From Pseudobutyrivibrio sp. MD2005 (GTDB taxonomy: Bacteria > Bacillota > Clostridia > Lachnospirales > Lachnospiraceae), in assembly GCF_000621865.1 (NCBI RefSeq), contig NZ_JHXE01000008.1, positions 62,001-126,000 of the forward strand: DNA of 64,000 nucleotides, read 5' to 3'. The notes under the pieces were generated by a model, which saw only the letters and a program-made list of their open reading frames with translations, was not told the DNA's origin and ran no database searches. Position numbers and translations under genes: made by a program. Below, one piece after another: positions 1 through 7,897 of the stretch (the first letter of the stretch is position 1; each line of letters begins with the position of its first letter).

Positions 1-631
1 CCCATTCAAATGCTGCGTCTAACGCTGCATCTAATTCTGCTGCAGATTCAACGATTGTTACACCGATTGATGAGCCGCCACAGTTTGGCTTTACAATGCA
101 TGGGAAGCTTTCAAATACGAAATCTTTTCTATCTGCTTTCTTAAGAGATTTTCCTTCTGGAACTGGTACACCAGCTCTCTTGAAAAACTCCTTAGTCATA
201 TTTTTATCCATGGCTATTGCACTTGAAACATAGTCATTTCCCGTGTATTTAACACCATATAAATCTAAAGCAGCCTGAACCTTACCGCTTTCTCCATCAC
301 CGCCGTGAAGTGCCATAAATACAATATCAGCCTTTTGGCAAATCTTTATAACATTTGGTCCAAAGAAGCTTGGGCTTTGATCTGGACGGCTAGCGATAAT
401 CGCCTTAATATCTGGTGCTTCTGAAGGAATTGTTTCTATCTTTACAGAATTTTCCTCGCTATGCTCGAATATATCTGTAATATCACATTCCTTATCTGAG
501 TATCCCATAAATACATCTAAAACAAGTGCGCGGTGGCCCTTTGCTCTTAAAGCCTTTGCAACCATCTCTCCTGATTTAAATGATACATCTCTTTCAGAAC
601 TAAGTCCGCCTGCTAAAACTACAATATCCAT
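1..631 (-). CDS. ddl: D-alanine--D-alanine ligase, C-terminus cut by window edge
   Basis: The enzyme joins two D-alanines with ATP to make the dipeptide used by MurF in peptidoglycan precursor synthesis (cytoplasm). The visible N-terminal part begins MDIVVLAGGLSSERDVS, the family's N-terminal signature with a GGxSxE-type motif. It continues through the second-domain stretch FMALHGGDGESGKVQAAL and the ATP-grasp segment VKPNCGGSSIGV, all in the normal order. Roughly the last 40 percent lies outside the window. The start is set by an AGAGGAA Shine-Dalgarno just upstream (about 638-643). It reads the same way as the regulator at 692-1573 but has its own promoter overlapping that gene's stop codon. 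Confidence 0.93.
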   Translation of the reverse strand, partial: MDIVVLAGGLSSERDVSFKSGEMVAKALRAKGHRALVLDVFMGYSDKECDITDIFEHSEENSVKIETIPSEAPDIKAIIASRPDQSPSFFGPNVIKICQKADIVFMALHGGDGESGKVQAALDLYGVKYTGNDYVSSAIAMDKNMTKEFFKRAGVPVPEGKSLKKADRKDFVFESFPCIVKPNCGGSSIGVTIVESAAELDAALDAAFEW

Positions 632-668
632 GATTATTCCTCTTCAAAAAAATTTTACTTTCTGCGTT

Positions 669-697
669 AATATAGTCTTTTTTTGAAGAAATTACAA
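669..697 (-). promoter_or_regulatory. ddl promoter
   Basis: On the minus strand there is TTGTAA (692-697), a 17-bp spacer and TATATT (669-674), about 38 bp before the ddl start codon. The -35 box overlaps the stop codon of the upstream regulator gene. A perfect 12-bp inverted repeat (641-652 with 678-689, TCTTCAAAAAAA and its complement) surrounds the -10 box, and its proximal arm abuts the ddl Shine-Dalgarno. It could be an operator, or just A/T-rich chance symmetry. Confidence 0.5.
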
Positions 698-1573
698 GTC
701 GCAAGCCTTAACAGCTTTATGTTGCATGTAGTTTACAAGTCTTTCTGCAACCTCAATAAAATCCTTTATCAGCTTTGCGCCTTCCACATCCCCACGCGCC
801 ACAAACAATTTTTCCTGTAAAATCAGGCTTTGAAAGAAAAGTCTGGTATCTGTATTCTCAGCTATCCTCTCCATCACATAATTGATGCACTTTTCCGCTT
901 CAACAAACTGATTATTTCTGATTAGCATCTGGGCATAGCTTGTGGCAACATCCTTAGTCCTATTTTTCAGATATTCAGTATCACCCCCAAAACCACATAT
1001 TATAAGTTCTTTTATATACTCCATTGCCTGTTTATCATTCCCTACAGACATATGCGCTAACCCCATTTTATATATCATCATATATTCAATTCGCGAAAGC
1101 TTCAGTTCCGAAATTTCATGAAGCTTTGGTAATTTCCTTCTAATCTCGAACAGAGCAGTTATTCGATCCAAAAACTCTTCTATGGTCATTCCATTTTTTC
1201 TCATATATACAAGATAGCCCAGTACGTAATACTGTTTATGCTCCAGGTCTTCCTCATCCATCAGTTCCTTGAATCGCATCAGCTTTCTATCCAATTCCTC
1301 TGCCCTACCATTTTGAATTGCTATAAGCAGTTCTTCCTTCGCTCTTTGAAATTCAAAGATTTCCTCCATTGATAGTTCCTCATAAGTGATACCAAAACCC
1401 TCAAAAACCTTATTAAATTTTTCAAACAACTGCAGCTTAGGGATTTCCAAACCACTTTCAAGTCTGGAAATAGTCGATAGGGAGCAATTAACCCTTTCCG
1501 CCAATTGCATCTGCGTCATTCCATTCTTTTTACGAAAATAAGCCAGGTGAGAACCAAATCGTTTTTTATCCAT
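692..1573 (-). CDS. XRE-family transcriptional regulator with C-terminal TPR-like helices
   Basis: Residues about 6-62 form a Cro/C1-type helix-turn-helix (FRKKNGMTQMQLAERVNCSLSTISRLESG). The remaining 230 residues are predicted all-helical and resemble the TPR-type sensor regions of Rgg/PlcR-like regulators that bind peptides. It is probably a cytoplasmic DNA-binding regulator; no target or ligand can be read from the sequence. A candidate short peptide gene next to it was not seen. The start is fixed by AGGAGG directly before ATG. That SD lies inside the right arm of a long hairpin (1578-1627), so translation may be controlled. It lies downstream of hpf on the same strand. Confidence 0.8.
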   Translation of the reverse strand: MDKKRFGSHLAYFRKKNGMTQMQLAERVNCSLSTISRLESGLEIPKLQLFEKFNKVFEGFGITYEELSMEEIFEFQRAKEELLIAIQNGRAEELDRKLMRFKELMDEEDLEHKQYYVLGYLVYMRKNGMTIEEFLDRITALFEIRRKLPKLHEISELKLSRIEYMMIYKMGLAHMSVGNDKQAMEYIKELIICGFGGDTEYLKNRTKDVATSYAQMLIRNNQFVEAEKCINYVMERIAENTDTRLFFQSLILQEKLFVARGDVEGAKLIKDFIEVAERLVNYMQHKAVKACDL

Positions 1574-1627
1574 AAAAAACCTCCTGCAAATAATCGCCCT
1601 TTAAGGTGATTATATCAGCAGGAGGTT
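1574..1627 (-). terminator. hpf terminator hairpin that contains the SD of the next gene
   Basis: AACCTCCTGC and its exact complement GCAGGAGGTT (1618-1627 and 1578-1587) form a perfect 10-bp outer stem. An inner stem (1592-1598 with 1605-1611) has one A-C mismatch in the minus-strand RNA. Read from hpf, the right arm ends in a T-run (GGTTTTTTAT), as in an intrinsic terminator. The same right arm holds the AGGAGG Shine-Dalgarno of the XRE/TPR gene, 6 nt before its ATG. It is therefore either a terminator that read-through has to melt, or an SD-masking element, or both. Confidence 0.6.
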
Positions 1628-1664
1628 AAAAATCCTTGATGATTCCTTGTATTAAATTAAAGAT

Positions 1665-2198
1665 TTAGAACTCAGGCTCAATTAAACCATATGCTCCATT
1701 CTTTCTCTTGTATACAACATTGATTTCGTCTGTGTCTGCATTTCTAAACATGAAGAAGTCATGTCCTAACATTTCCATTTCAAGGCATGCATCCTCAGCA
1801 TACATTGGCTTCATATCAAAAGTCTTTTTACGGATGATTTGGATTTTTTCCTCTTCATCTACCTTTTCCTCAATGAAATCCTGTGCAAAAATTGTTCTTG
1901 AATCAGACTGCTTTTTGTCGATAATCTTGTTTCTGTGTTTCTTTAACTGTGCCTCTAATGTATTAGTAACAGCTTCGATTGAAGCGTACATATCGCTTGT
2001 TGTTTCCTCAGCTCTTAAGTAAGAACCCTTCATAGGAATAGTAACTTCTATTTTTTGACGTCCTTTCTCAACGTCTAATGTAATGATTGCTTCTGTATCC
2101 TTATTAAAATATTTGTCTAATTTTTTGAAACGCTCCTCCACTGCGTCCTTTAATCCCTGTGTTAATTCGATATTCTTTCCTGTGATTGTTGTTTTCAT
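1665..2198 (-). CDS. hpf: Long-form ribosome hibernation promoting factor
   Basis: HPF binds the 30S subunit and its C-terminal domain pairs two 70S ribosomes into inactive 100S dimers in stationary phase. The N-terminal S30AE domain (about 1-100, MKTTITGKNIELTQGLKDAVEERF) is followed by a linker. The C-terminal dimerisation domain (about 115-177) contains KTFDMKPMYAEDACLEMEMLGHDFF and NVVYKRKNGAYGLIEP. The 177-residue length fits the long form of Gram-positives. I chose the ATG at 2198 because AAAGGTGG lies 8 nt before it; the upstream GTG at 2210 has no SD. It has its own promoter at 2294-2322. Confidence 0.95.
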   Translation of the reverse strand: MKTTITGKNIELTQGLKDAVEERFKKLDKYFNKDTEAIITLDVEKGRQKIEVTIPMKGSYLRAEETTSDMYASIEAVTNTLEAQLKKHRNKIIDKKQSDSRTIFAQDFIEEKVDEEEKIQIIRKKTFDMKPMYAEDACLEMEMLGHDFFMFRNADTDEINVVYKRKNGAYGLIEPEF

Positions 2199-2242
2199 GA
2201 TGTCTACCACCTTTGCGATGTATTTGAAAAACTATAGAGCAG

Positions 2243-2261
2243 ATTAGTGACTATCACTAAT
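2243..2261. promoter_or_regulatory. Inverted repeat in the hpf leader
   Basis: ATTAGTGA-CTA-TCACTAAT is a perfect 8-bp inverted repeat with a 3-nt centre. It lies about 30 bp downstream of the predicted hpf transcription start and 45 bp before the start codon. It could be a DNA operator or a small leader hairpin. It is much too small to be the structured raiA-motif RNA known upstream of some hpf/raiA genes. Confidence 0.45.
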
Positions 2262-2293
2262 TTTGTATTTGCTAGGAAGTTTTTCATGTTCAA

Positions 2294-2322
2294 ATTATAC
2301 CAATTGTGACATCGTTTCACAA
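2294..2322 (-). promoter_or_regulatory. hpf promoter
   Basis: TTGTGA (2317-2322), a 17-bp spacer and a perfect TATAAT (2294-2299) preceded by TG (extended -10) are read on the minus strand. The start point would be near 2287, leaving a leader of about 90 nt. Confidence 0.7.
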
Positions 2323-2441
2323 GGTTTTTATCTGAAATCTTTATTAAATATTTATTAATTGTATACACAACGGAAGTATGCTAAAATCCCCCAATCCCCT
2401 TACTTTCCACCATTTTTACAGTTCTGGGGCCAAAAAAGTTG

Positions 2442-2470
2442 TTGAATTTTTCCATTTTAGGTAGTAGAGT
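2442..2470 (+). promoter_or_regulatory. Candidate promoter of the Hpt gene
   Basis: TTGAAT (2442-2447), a 17-bp spacer and TAGAGT (2465-2470) put a start point near 2477. This lies inside the longest reading frame, which supports the later ATG at 2497. Confidence 0.4.
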
Positions 2471-2496
2471 AAATGCAAGTTGAGGTGGGATTTAGT

Positions 2497-3090
2497 ATGA
2501 ATATTAATAAGATAGAGCTTTCTAAAGTTGATGGAATATCGCTTATGGATGGTCTAAAGTATTGTGGCAGCCTCAAGGACTTTGATAAGTTTCTTGAGTC
2601 TTTTTATAATGATATAGATTACAATGCTTCTATCCTTGAGGATTCCTATTCAAAGGGCGATATTTCTTTATTTACAATAAAAGTACACGCTTTAAAAACA
2701 TCCGCAAGGATGATTGGTGCAAAGGAATTATCTTCTGAAGCCTTGGCGTTAGAAATGGCCGGCAAATCTTACAACACAGATTATATCAATGCCAATCTAG
2801 ACGAGCTTCTTACTTTACTTAGAAGCTACAAAGGCAAATTAGAAAACTATATTTCCGAAAAACAGCGCCTTAAGGCAGAAAAAAAGCCCATCTCTGACGA
2901 TGAGCTTGATCAGGCTTTTGATGCACTTAGAGAAGTGTGTCCCTCAATGGATTATGGCGCAGTAGAAATGATACTGGACGAGCTAAACACCTACCAAATC
3001 CCTAAGAGTCACAAATCCCAGATTGATGAAATCACAAATCACTTCCACAGATTGGAGTGGGATGAAATAGATAAAATCCTTATGGTTTAA
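2497..3090 (+). CDS. Hpt-domain phosphotransfer protein
   Basis: A stand-alone histidine phosphotransfer domain spans about residues 25-120. The motif VHALKTSARMIGA carries the phospho-accepting His at about residue 64. Such proteins shuttle phosphate between hybrid kinases and response regulators. A partner could be the hybrid kinase at 14753-17293, but that kinase has its own Hpt domain, so this link is only inference. The C-terminal 80 residues are a helical extension without a family I recognise. The start at 2497 follows GAGGTGG at a good distance; the in-frame ATG at 2473 has no SD. Its stop overlaps the stop of the convergent SDR gene. Confidence 0.8.
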   Translation: MNINKIELSKVDGISLMDGLKYCGSLKDFDKFLESFYNDIDYNASILEDSYSKGDISLFTIKVHALKTSARMIGAKELSSEALALEMAGKSYNTDYINANLDELLTLLRSYKGKLENYISEKQRLKAEKKPISDDELDQAFDALREVCPSMDYGAVEMILDELNTYQIPKSHKSQIDEITNHFHRLEWDEIDKILMV

Positions 3091-3818
3091 ATGTATCCAC
3101 CATCAACCCCGATAATCTGCCCCGTCATATACGATGGGGCTTTTATTATACTTAAAACAGTTTTTCCAATTTCTTCAGGCGTGCAGAATCTTCCAGCTGG
3201 AATTTCTTCGGATAATTCATTTTTCTCATCCTCTGAAAGCATGCTATTCATATCTGTATCCACAACACCACAGGCGATGGCATTTACAGATATGTTGCTA
3301 GGTGCAAGCTCCTTTCCCAGAGCTTTTGTAAAGGAATTGACAGCTCCCTTTGTGGCAGAGTATGCCACTTCGCAGCTAGCTCCAACTGTGCCCCACATAG
3401 AGCTAATGTTGATAATATTGCCCGAACCTCTTGATACCATATTAGGAACAACAACCTTTGCTGTATAAAATAGCGGAGAAAGATTGGTTCCAACCATATC
3501 ATCCCACTGTTCCAAAGACATATCTGTCAAAAGGCCGATGTATGCAATACCAGCATTATTAACCAATACGTCTACATGGCCAAGCTTATCTATGGCATCC
3601 TCACAGGCAGGTATAGTAAAACCGCTATCAGAAATATCTCCACAATAGGTGTACACTTCGATTTTGTACTGGTCCCTAAGCTCAGCTGCAAACTCATTAA
3701 GTGTGTCTATATTTCTATGGCAAAACAAGGCTAAATGGTAGCCCTCTGACGCCAAAACACCGGCAATTCCCTTTCCTATCCCGCGGCTTGCTCCAGTGAT
3801 AATTGCTGTTTTTTTCAT
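3087..3818 (-). CDS. SDR-family oxidoreductase (FabG-like)
   Basis: A classical short-chain dehydrogenase/reductase of 243 residues. It has the Rossmann motif TGASRGIG near the N-terminus, VLVNNAG, the catalytic Ser in NIINISSMWG and the catalytic YSATK (YxxxK). It ends MTGQIIGVDGGYI, as in 3-oxoacyl-ACP reductases. The NADP(H)-dependent substrate cannot be read. The true fabG normally sits in a fatty-acid cluster, so this may be a paralogue. ATG 3818 follows AGAAAGG and lies 16 bp after the WYL regulator, with which it forms an operon. The stop overlaps the convergent Hpt gene within a shared TTAA. Confidence 0.85.
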   Translation of the reverse strand: MKKTAIITGASRGIGKGIAGVLASEGYHLALFCHRNIDTLNEFAAELRDQYKIEVYTYCGDISDSGFTIPACEDAIDKLGHVDVLVNNAGIAYIGLLTDMSLEQWDDMVGTNLSPLFYTAKVVVPNMVSRGSGNIINISSMWGTVGASCEVAYSATKGAVNSFTKALGKELAPSNISVNAIACGVVDTDMNSMLSEDEKNELSEEIPAGRFCTPEEIGKTVLSIIKAPSYMTGQIIGVDGGYI

Positions 3819-3834
3819 ATCTATAAACCTTTCT

Positions 3835-4800
3835 TTAGGACTCAAGTATTGATTTCAAGTATTGTTTAAATTTTTCCGCTTCATCATCAGGAAAACAGAT
3901 GGTCGCGCCTATGCCGGTAAGCCACCCGTAAAGCTGAGGTGATATAGCCACTGATATACGGGCTTTGACATGGCTTTCTCCATCTTGGCGAATGTCTATT
4001 TCTGTGCCGAATTTATCAAGCACTACGCCTATTAAATGTTTAGCAAACCTGATGGTAATGATGCGCTCTTGCCCAGCAAACATGCTTATGTGCTGCAGAG
4101 CATATTCACGAGGATTGAGCTTTGCGATTACATCTTCTCCAGCTCGATTTTCATCCATCATCTCCGCAGAAATCATCTTATCCACACGATAATGTCTAAT
4201 TTCGTTGCTATCTTCATCAAATGCAACCAGATAATAGTTTTCATCATTTCTCAAAAGAAATGCAGGGCTTACCACATACACCCTTCCGCCATGTCTTGGC
4301 TTCATCTCTTTGGTAAGGGTCCATTCCTGATATTTAAATGACATCTTTTTATTATTATCCAGGCATTGGTAAATAACATCGATTGTATAAAAAATCCTCT
4401 CATTTCCTGAGGATTTCTTTTCTGGCACTACCACCTGACGGCTTAATTGCTTTGCATCGTCTATACCGGCAAGACTTGTGATTTTATCCACAAGTTCGTT
4501 AGTTTTTTTCTGAGATATAAACTTTGATGCACCAACTGCATCCACAAGAAGCTTTAGCTCCGCAAGCTCAAAAGTGCGGCTTGCGATGTAGTAGCCCTTA
4601 TCTCCTTTGACCACATCAATCCCAGCTTCAATCATGGTATCCATATCTTTATAGACCGTTTTTCGCTCTGCCGGAATCCCTTTAGCCTCAAGGCGTCTTG
4701 TCATTTCAATGGCATTTATCTGATGATTCTCGTCGCTTTCATTCATAAGAATCTGATATTCATTTAGTATTTTGTATTTCTGGCCTCCAACGTGTGGCAT
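3835..4800 (-). CDS. WYL-domain transcriptional regulator
   Basis: The 321-residue protein has an N-terminal winged helix (about 8-65, with RRLEAKGIPAERKTVYKDMDTM). A central linker is followed by a WYL ligand-sensing domain (about 135-215, containing VYVVSPAFLLRNDENYYLVAFDE and HYRVDKM). The C-terminal WCX-type extension runs to the end. WYL regulators bind nucleotides or nucleic acids and control varied stress or metabolic genes. The start follows AAGGAGA closely. It is divergent from the murL promoter and followed at once by the SDR gene, so the SDR is the most likely co-regulated partner. Confidence 0.88.
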   Translation of the reverse strand: MPHVGGQKYKILNEYQILMNESDENHQINAIEMTRRLEAKGIPAERKTVYKDMDTMIEAGIDVVKGDKGYYIASRTFELAELKLLVDAVGASKFISQKKTNELVDKITSLAGIDDAKQLSRQVVVPEKKSSGNERIFYTIDVIYQCLDNNKKMSFKYQEWTLTKEMKPRHGGRVYVVSPAFLLRNDENYYLVAFDEDSNEIRHYRVDKMISAEMMDENRAGEDVIAKLNPREYALQHISMFAGQERIITIRFAKHLIGVVLDKFGTEIDIRQDGESHVKARISVAISPQLYGWLTGIGATICFPDDEAEKFKQYLKSILES

Positions 4801-4838
4801 ATACTCTCCTTACAGGACTATTTAAATTAGACTTTTTT

Positions 4839-4902
4839 ATGATATAATTCTTGTGGGTAAACATTGATTTTCCCCACAAAATCTATCTTTTATTATAAAA
4901 GA
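4839..4902 (+). promoter_or_regulatory. murL promoter (extended -10) and structured leader
   Basis: TGATATAAT (TG at 4840-4841, TATAAT 4843-4848) is an extended -10 with no clear -35. The leader starts near 4855 and has two hairpins. The first pairs TTGTGGG (4851-4857) with CCCACAA (4873-4879), so part of it may precede the start point. The second pairs TCTTTTA (4886-4892) with TAAAAGA (4896-4902). The SD AAAAGGA follows before the ATG at 4929. Confidence 0.55.
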
Positions 4903-4928
4903 AATATTAGACATTTAAAAGGAATTAT

Positions 4929-6308
4929 ATGAGCAGACAAGATTTTTATAAACAATGCAGAATCGATTATCCGACCTTCACATATCAAGGTTATTCTTAC
5001 GATTTAACTAATAAAGGCATTGCTGTAACTTACGATTTTTCTATTGATGGTCTTTCTGAATTCCATCCAACCTGGAATATTCCAATTATTCATCCCATTG
5101 AAAATATGGATGACTCCTTAATCGATGAAATGGTATTTTCCCTTGGAATGGTTGAGCTTATCAGCTATTGGAAAATAGCATGCCCACCTACAGTTATCAT
5201 AAAAGACCGCGCTTTAACGCCTGATCAAATCAGCTGGTGGAAAAAGCTTTACTGGGGTGGTCTCGGTGAGTTTTATTACACAAATGGCATCCAGGAAAAC
5301 AACGATGCATTCATGACAATTAATTGCTCATCAGAAAAAGCAAGCAATCCTCCAAAGTTTAATACAAGCTTTGATTTAGGCTCTGTTCAAAAGCCTTCTG
5401 TCATGGTTCCAGTTGGGGGCGGCAAGGATTCTGTAGTTTCTATCGAGTTATTAAAAAAGAATGCAGATGTAAACTGCTACGTTATCAACTCTCGCGGTGC
5501 AACTGATGCAACTGTTGAAGTGGCAGAGCTGACAGATAACACAATCTACGCATCACGTACACTAGATAAAAATATGCTGGATTTAAATGCTAAGGGCTTC
5601 TTAAATGGACACACTCCTTTTTCAGCTCTCGTTGCTTTTTCAAGCATCATAGCAGGCTACCTAAACGGCCTTTCATTTGTAGCACTTTCAAACGAATCAA
5701 GCGCCAACGAATCGACCGTTGCCGATAGCTATGTAAATCACCAGTACTCAAAGAGCTATGAATTCGAAGAGGATTTCAGATACTACGAGCGTTCATTTAT
5801 TGGAAGTGGTGTTTACTATTTCAGCTTCCTTAGACCCCTGGCTGAGCTACAGATTGCTATGCTATTTTCTAAGTTCAAAAAATACCACAGCATCTTTAAA
5901 AGCTGCAACGTAGGAAGCAAGCAGGATATCTGGTGTGGACATTGCCCTAAGTGCTTATTCGTTTACATCATTTTGTCACCATTCCTTTCTTTGGATGAAT
6001 TAGACAATATATTTGGAAAAAGACTGTTCGAGGATGAGAGTCTCATGGAAGATTTTGACAAACTTTGCGGCATTCTTCCAGAAAAGCCATTTGAATGTGT
6101 TGGTAGCCGTGATGAGGTTAATGCTTCAATTGTTGAATCAATCAAAAAATATGATGAGGCAGGCATTGCACTTCCTGTTCTTCTTGAGCATTACAAGAAC
6201 ACAAATCAAACAAGCGAATCCTCATTCAATGGAATCATTAATCAGTATTCTAAAGAGCATGGCTTAAACGAATATTTCGAAAAAATAATTAAGGACGCAC
6301 TAAAGTAA
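4929..6308 (+). CDS. murL: UDP-MurNAc-L-Ala-L-Glu epimerase (MurL family)
   Basis: MurL inverts the terminal L-Glu of UDP-MurNAc-L-Ala-L-Glu to D-Glu in an ATP-dependent reaction, replacing glutamate racemase MurI in some bacteria. Visible support is the PP-loop-like motif PVGGGKDSVVS at about residue 160 and the Cys cluster WCGHCPKC at about 335. The 459-residue length is also typical. The strongest support is the immediate downstream Mur ligase, matching the MurD2-MurL pairing described in Xanthomonas. The family is best known from Proteobacteria, so the assignment here leans on motif and context. The start follows AAAAGGA; the next gene begins 1 nt after the stop, so they are co-translated. 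Confidence 0.75.
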   Translation: MSRQDFYKQCRIDYPTFTYQGYSYDLTNKGIAVTYDFSIDGLSEFHPTWNIPIIHPIENMDDSLIDEMVFSLGMVELISYWKIACPPTVIIKDRALTPDQISWWKKLYWGGLGEFYYTNGIQENNDAFMTINCSSEKASNPPKFNTSFDLGSVQKPSVMVPVGGGKDSVVSIELLKKNADVNCYVINSRGATDATVEVAELTDNTIYASRTLDKNMLDLNAKGFLNGHTPFSALVAFSSIIAGYLNGLSFVALSNESSANESTVADSYVNHQYSKSYEFEEDFRYYERSFIGSGVYYFSFLRPLAELQIAMLFSKFKKYHSIFKSCNVGSKQDIWCGHCPKCLFVYIILSPFLSLDELDNIFGKRLFEDESLMEDFDKLCGILPEKPFECVGSRDEVNASIVESIKKYDEAGIALPVLLEHYKNTNQTSESSFNGIINQYSKEHGLNEYFEKIIKDALK

Positions 6309-6309
6309 A

Positions 6310-7599
6310 ATGAAAGAAACAATTAGAAATCTTGTAAAAGATAAAAAGGTATTAATTTTAGGTTTTGGACGTGAAGGCCAATCAAGCTTTCGTCTTATTT
6401 CTTCAGTAGGTGGTTATGAATGTCTTGATATAGCTGATGCTAATGCTGTAAGCTCTGATTTAACAGCTACACACAATGTTATCACTGGCGCCAACTACCT
6501 TGATTGCTTAGATGATTATGATGTAGTACTAAAGAGCCCTGGCATTGTTCTTCCAAAGGACATCAACGATTACAAATGTCATATCACATGTCAGGCCGAT
6601 TTATTCCTTATGGTTTACGGTGCTCAAACAATCGGTATCACTGGAACAAAGGGTAAATCTACAACATCATCCCTTTTATATCACATACTAAAAACTTGTG
6701 GTAAGGATGTATTGTTCGGTGGAAATATTGGTCTTCCTATTTTCGATATTACAGAGCAGATTCATCCACGTACAATTATCGTTTTCGAGCTTTCTTGCCA
6801 CCAGCTTGAATATGCTCACTATTCTCCATCCAAGGCTATCCTTCTAAACCTTTACGAGGATCACTTGGATCACTACGGCACTGTTGAGAAATACTGGAAT
6901 GCCAAAAAGAACATTTACAGAAATCAAGGCTACTGCGATTTCTTGTTCTGCAACCCGGAATTCCTTCCAACACCTGGAGAATGTAAGGCTGCTGTTATCA
7001 AAGTGAAATCAGCTGATTTGCCATTTAATTCATTTGAAGAAATACCTGACGTTACACTCAGAGGTACTCACAACTTATTCAACTGTGCCTTTGTTTATGA
7101 TGTATGTCGCAGATACGATATTTCCGATGAAGATTTCATCAAGGCCTTGGCAAGCTTTAAAACACTTGCTCATCGCCTTCAGTTTATTGGTCAAAAGGAT
7201 AATATTGATTACTATGATGATTCAATCTCAACCACTGTGGAATCTGCAATCAGCGCTATTCGTGCTATTCCAAATGCAGGCACAATTCTTCTTGGTGGTA
7301 TGGATAGAGGAATCGATTATGATCCGCTAGTTGAGTTTTTACCAACTACAAGACTTGAGCACATCATCTTAATGTATGATAGTGGCAAGGTCATTTTAGA
7401 AAAATTACAAGCAACTGCAAGTGAAGAGTTCCTTAATAAAGTTCACTATATTGAAGAACTTGCTGATGCATGTACTTTTGTTAAATCCAATGCCAGCAAG
7501 GGTACAGCGGTAATTCTTTCACCAGCTGCTGCAAGCTATGGTCACTTCAAGAATTTTGAACAGCGAGGAGATTTCTTCAAAGAACAGATTGGATTATAG
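6310..7599 (+). CDS. murD: MurD-type ligase, probably MurD2 (UDP-MurNAc-L-Ala:L-Glu ligase)
   Basis: A Mur ligase of 429 residues. The N-terminal Rossmann part has KKVLILGFGREG, the central ATPase P-loop is GITGTKGKSTTSS (about 108-120), and LLNLYEDHLDHYGTVEKYWNAK and YYDDSISTTVESA are typical MurD segments. Canonical MurD adds D-Glu to UDP-MurNAc-L-Ala; MurD2 adds L-Glu, which MurL then epimerises. Sequence alone does not show the Glu stereochemistry, so MurD2 is inferred from the MurL neighbour. The ATG is 1 nt after the murL stop, with AAGGA 13-15 nt upstream, which suggests translational coupling. The rest of a dcw cluster is absent. Confidence 0.85.
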   Translation: MKETIRNLVKDKKVLILGFGREGQSSFRLISSVGGYECLDIADANAVSSDLTATHNVITGANYLDCLDDYDVVLKSPGIVLPKDINDYKCHITCQADLFLMVYGAQTIGITGTKGKSTTSSLLYHILKTCGKDVLFGGNIGLPIFDITEQIHPRTIIVFELSCHQLEYAHYSPSKAILLNLYEDHLDHYGTVEKYWNAKKNIYRNQGYCDFLFCNPEFLPTPGECKAAVIKVKSADLPFNSFEEIPDVTLRGTHNLFNCAFVYDVCRRYDISDEDFIKALASFKTLAHRLQFIGQKDNIDYYDDSISTTVESAISAIRAIPNAGTILLGGMDRGIDYDPLVEFLPTTRLEHIILMYDSGKVILEKLQATASEEFLNKVHYIEELADACTFVKSNASKGTAVILSPAAASYGHFKNFEQRGDFFKEQIGL

Positions 7600-7612
7600 T
7601 GGAGGGTACAAC

Positions 7613-7876
7613 ATGTCTAGAGCCAGATTCCCATTAGGTGATGAAAACCAATTAGTGCGTCGTTGTGTAAAATGCGGCTGTCGCATTGCTTATCATTCAC
7701 CATATGACAAATGTCGAGAATGCATGAAAAATGAACTTTTCCCAAGGGTAAAGGAATACATCCTTAACAACTATAATGTTAATGAATTGATGGTTGCAGA
7801 GGAATTTGGAATTGAAACAGAAATTATTCACGAGTGGGTAAAAGAAGGACACTTAGAATACAAAAAGAGCCAGTAG
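7613..7876 (+). CDS. Small zinc-ribbon protein, YvyF-like
   Basis: The 87-residue protein has a CVKCGC and CREC pair of knuckles (about 17-40) that should bind one zinc. A helical tail follows (YILNNYNVNELMVAEEFGIETEIIHEWVKEGHLEY), resembling the MerR-like tail of YvyF (TIGR03826) flagellar-operon proteins. Function is unknown. It follows the MurD2 gene by 13 bp with the SD GGAGGG before ATG 7613; the longer frame starting at 7538 lacks an SD. Its TAG stop is inside the stem of the following terminator. Confidence 0.7.
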   Translation: MSRARFPLGDENQLVRRCVKCGCRIAYHSPYDKCRECMKNELFPRVKEYILNNYNVNELMVAEEFGIETEIIHEWVKEGHLEYKKSQ

Positions 7877-7894
7877 CATAAGCTACTGGCTTTT
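7869..7894. terminator. Bidirectional terminator between convergent operons
   Basis: GCCAGTAGC (7869-7877), loop ATAA and GCTACTGGC (7882-7890) form a perfect 9-bp stem. A TTTT run follows on the plus strand, and on the minus strand the upstream A-tract gives TCTTTTTG. It serves the murL operon and the YhaN/YhaO operon, and the stem includes the stop codon of the Zn-ribbon gene. Confidence 0.9.
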
Positions 7895-7897
7895 GCC

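Noticed and set aside
2199-2290. raiA-motif structured RNA upstream of hpf
   Set aside because: The leader from the predicted start point is about 90 nt and has only one 8-bp hairpin, too small for that RNA class.
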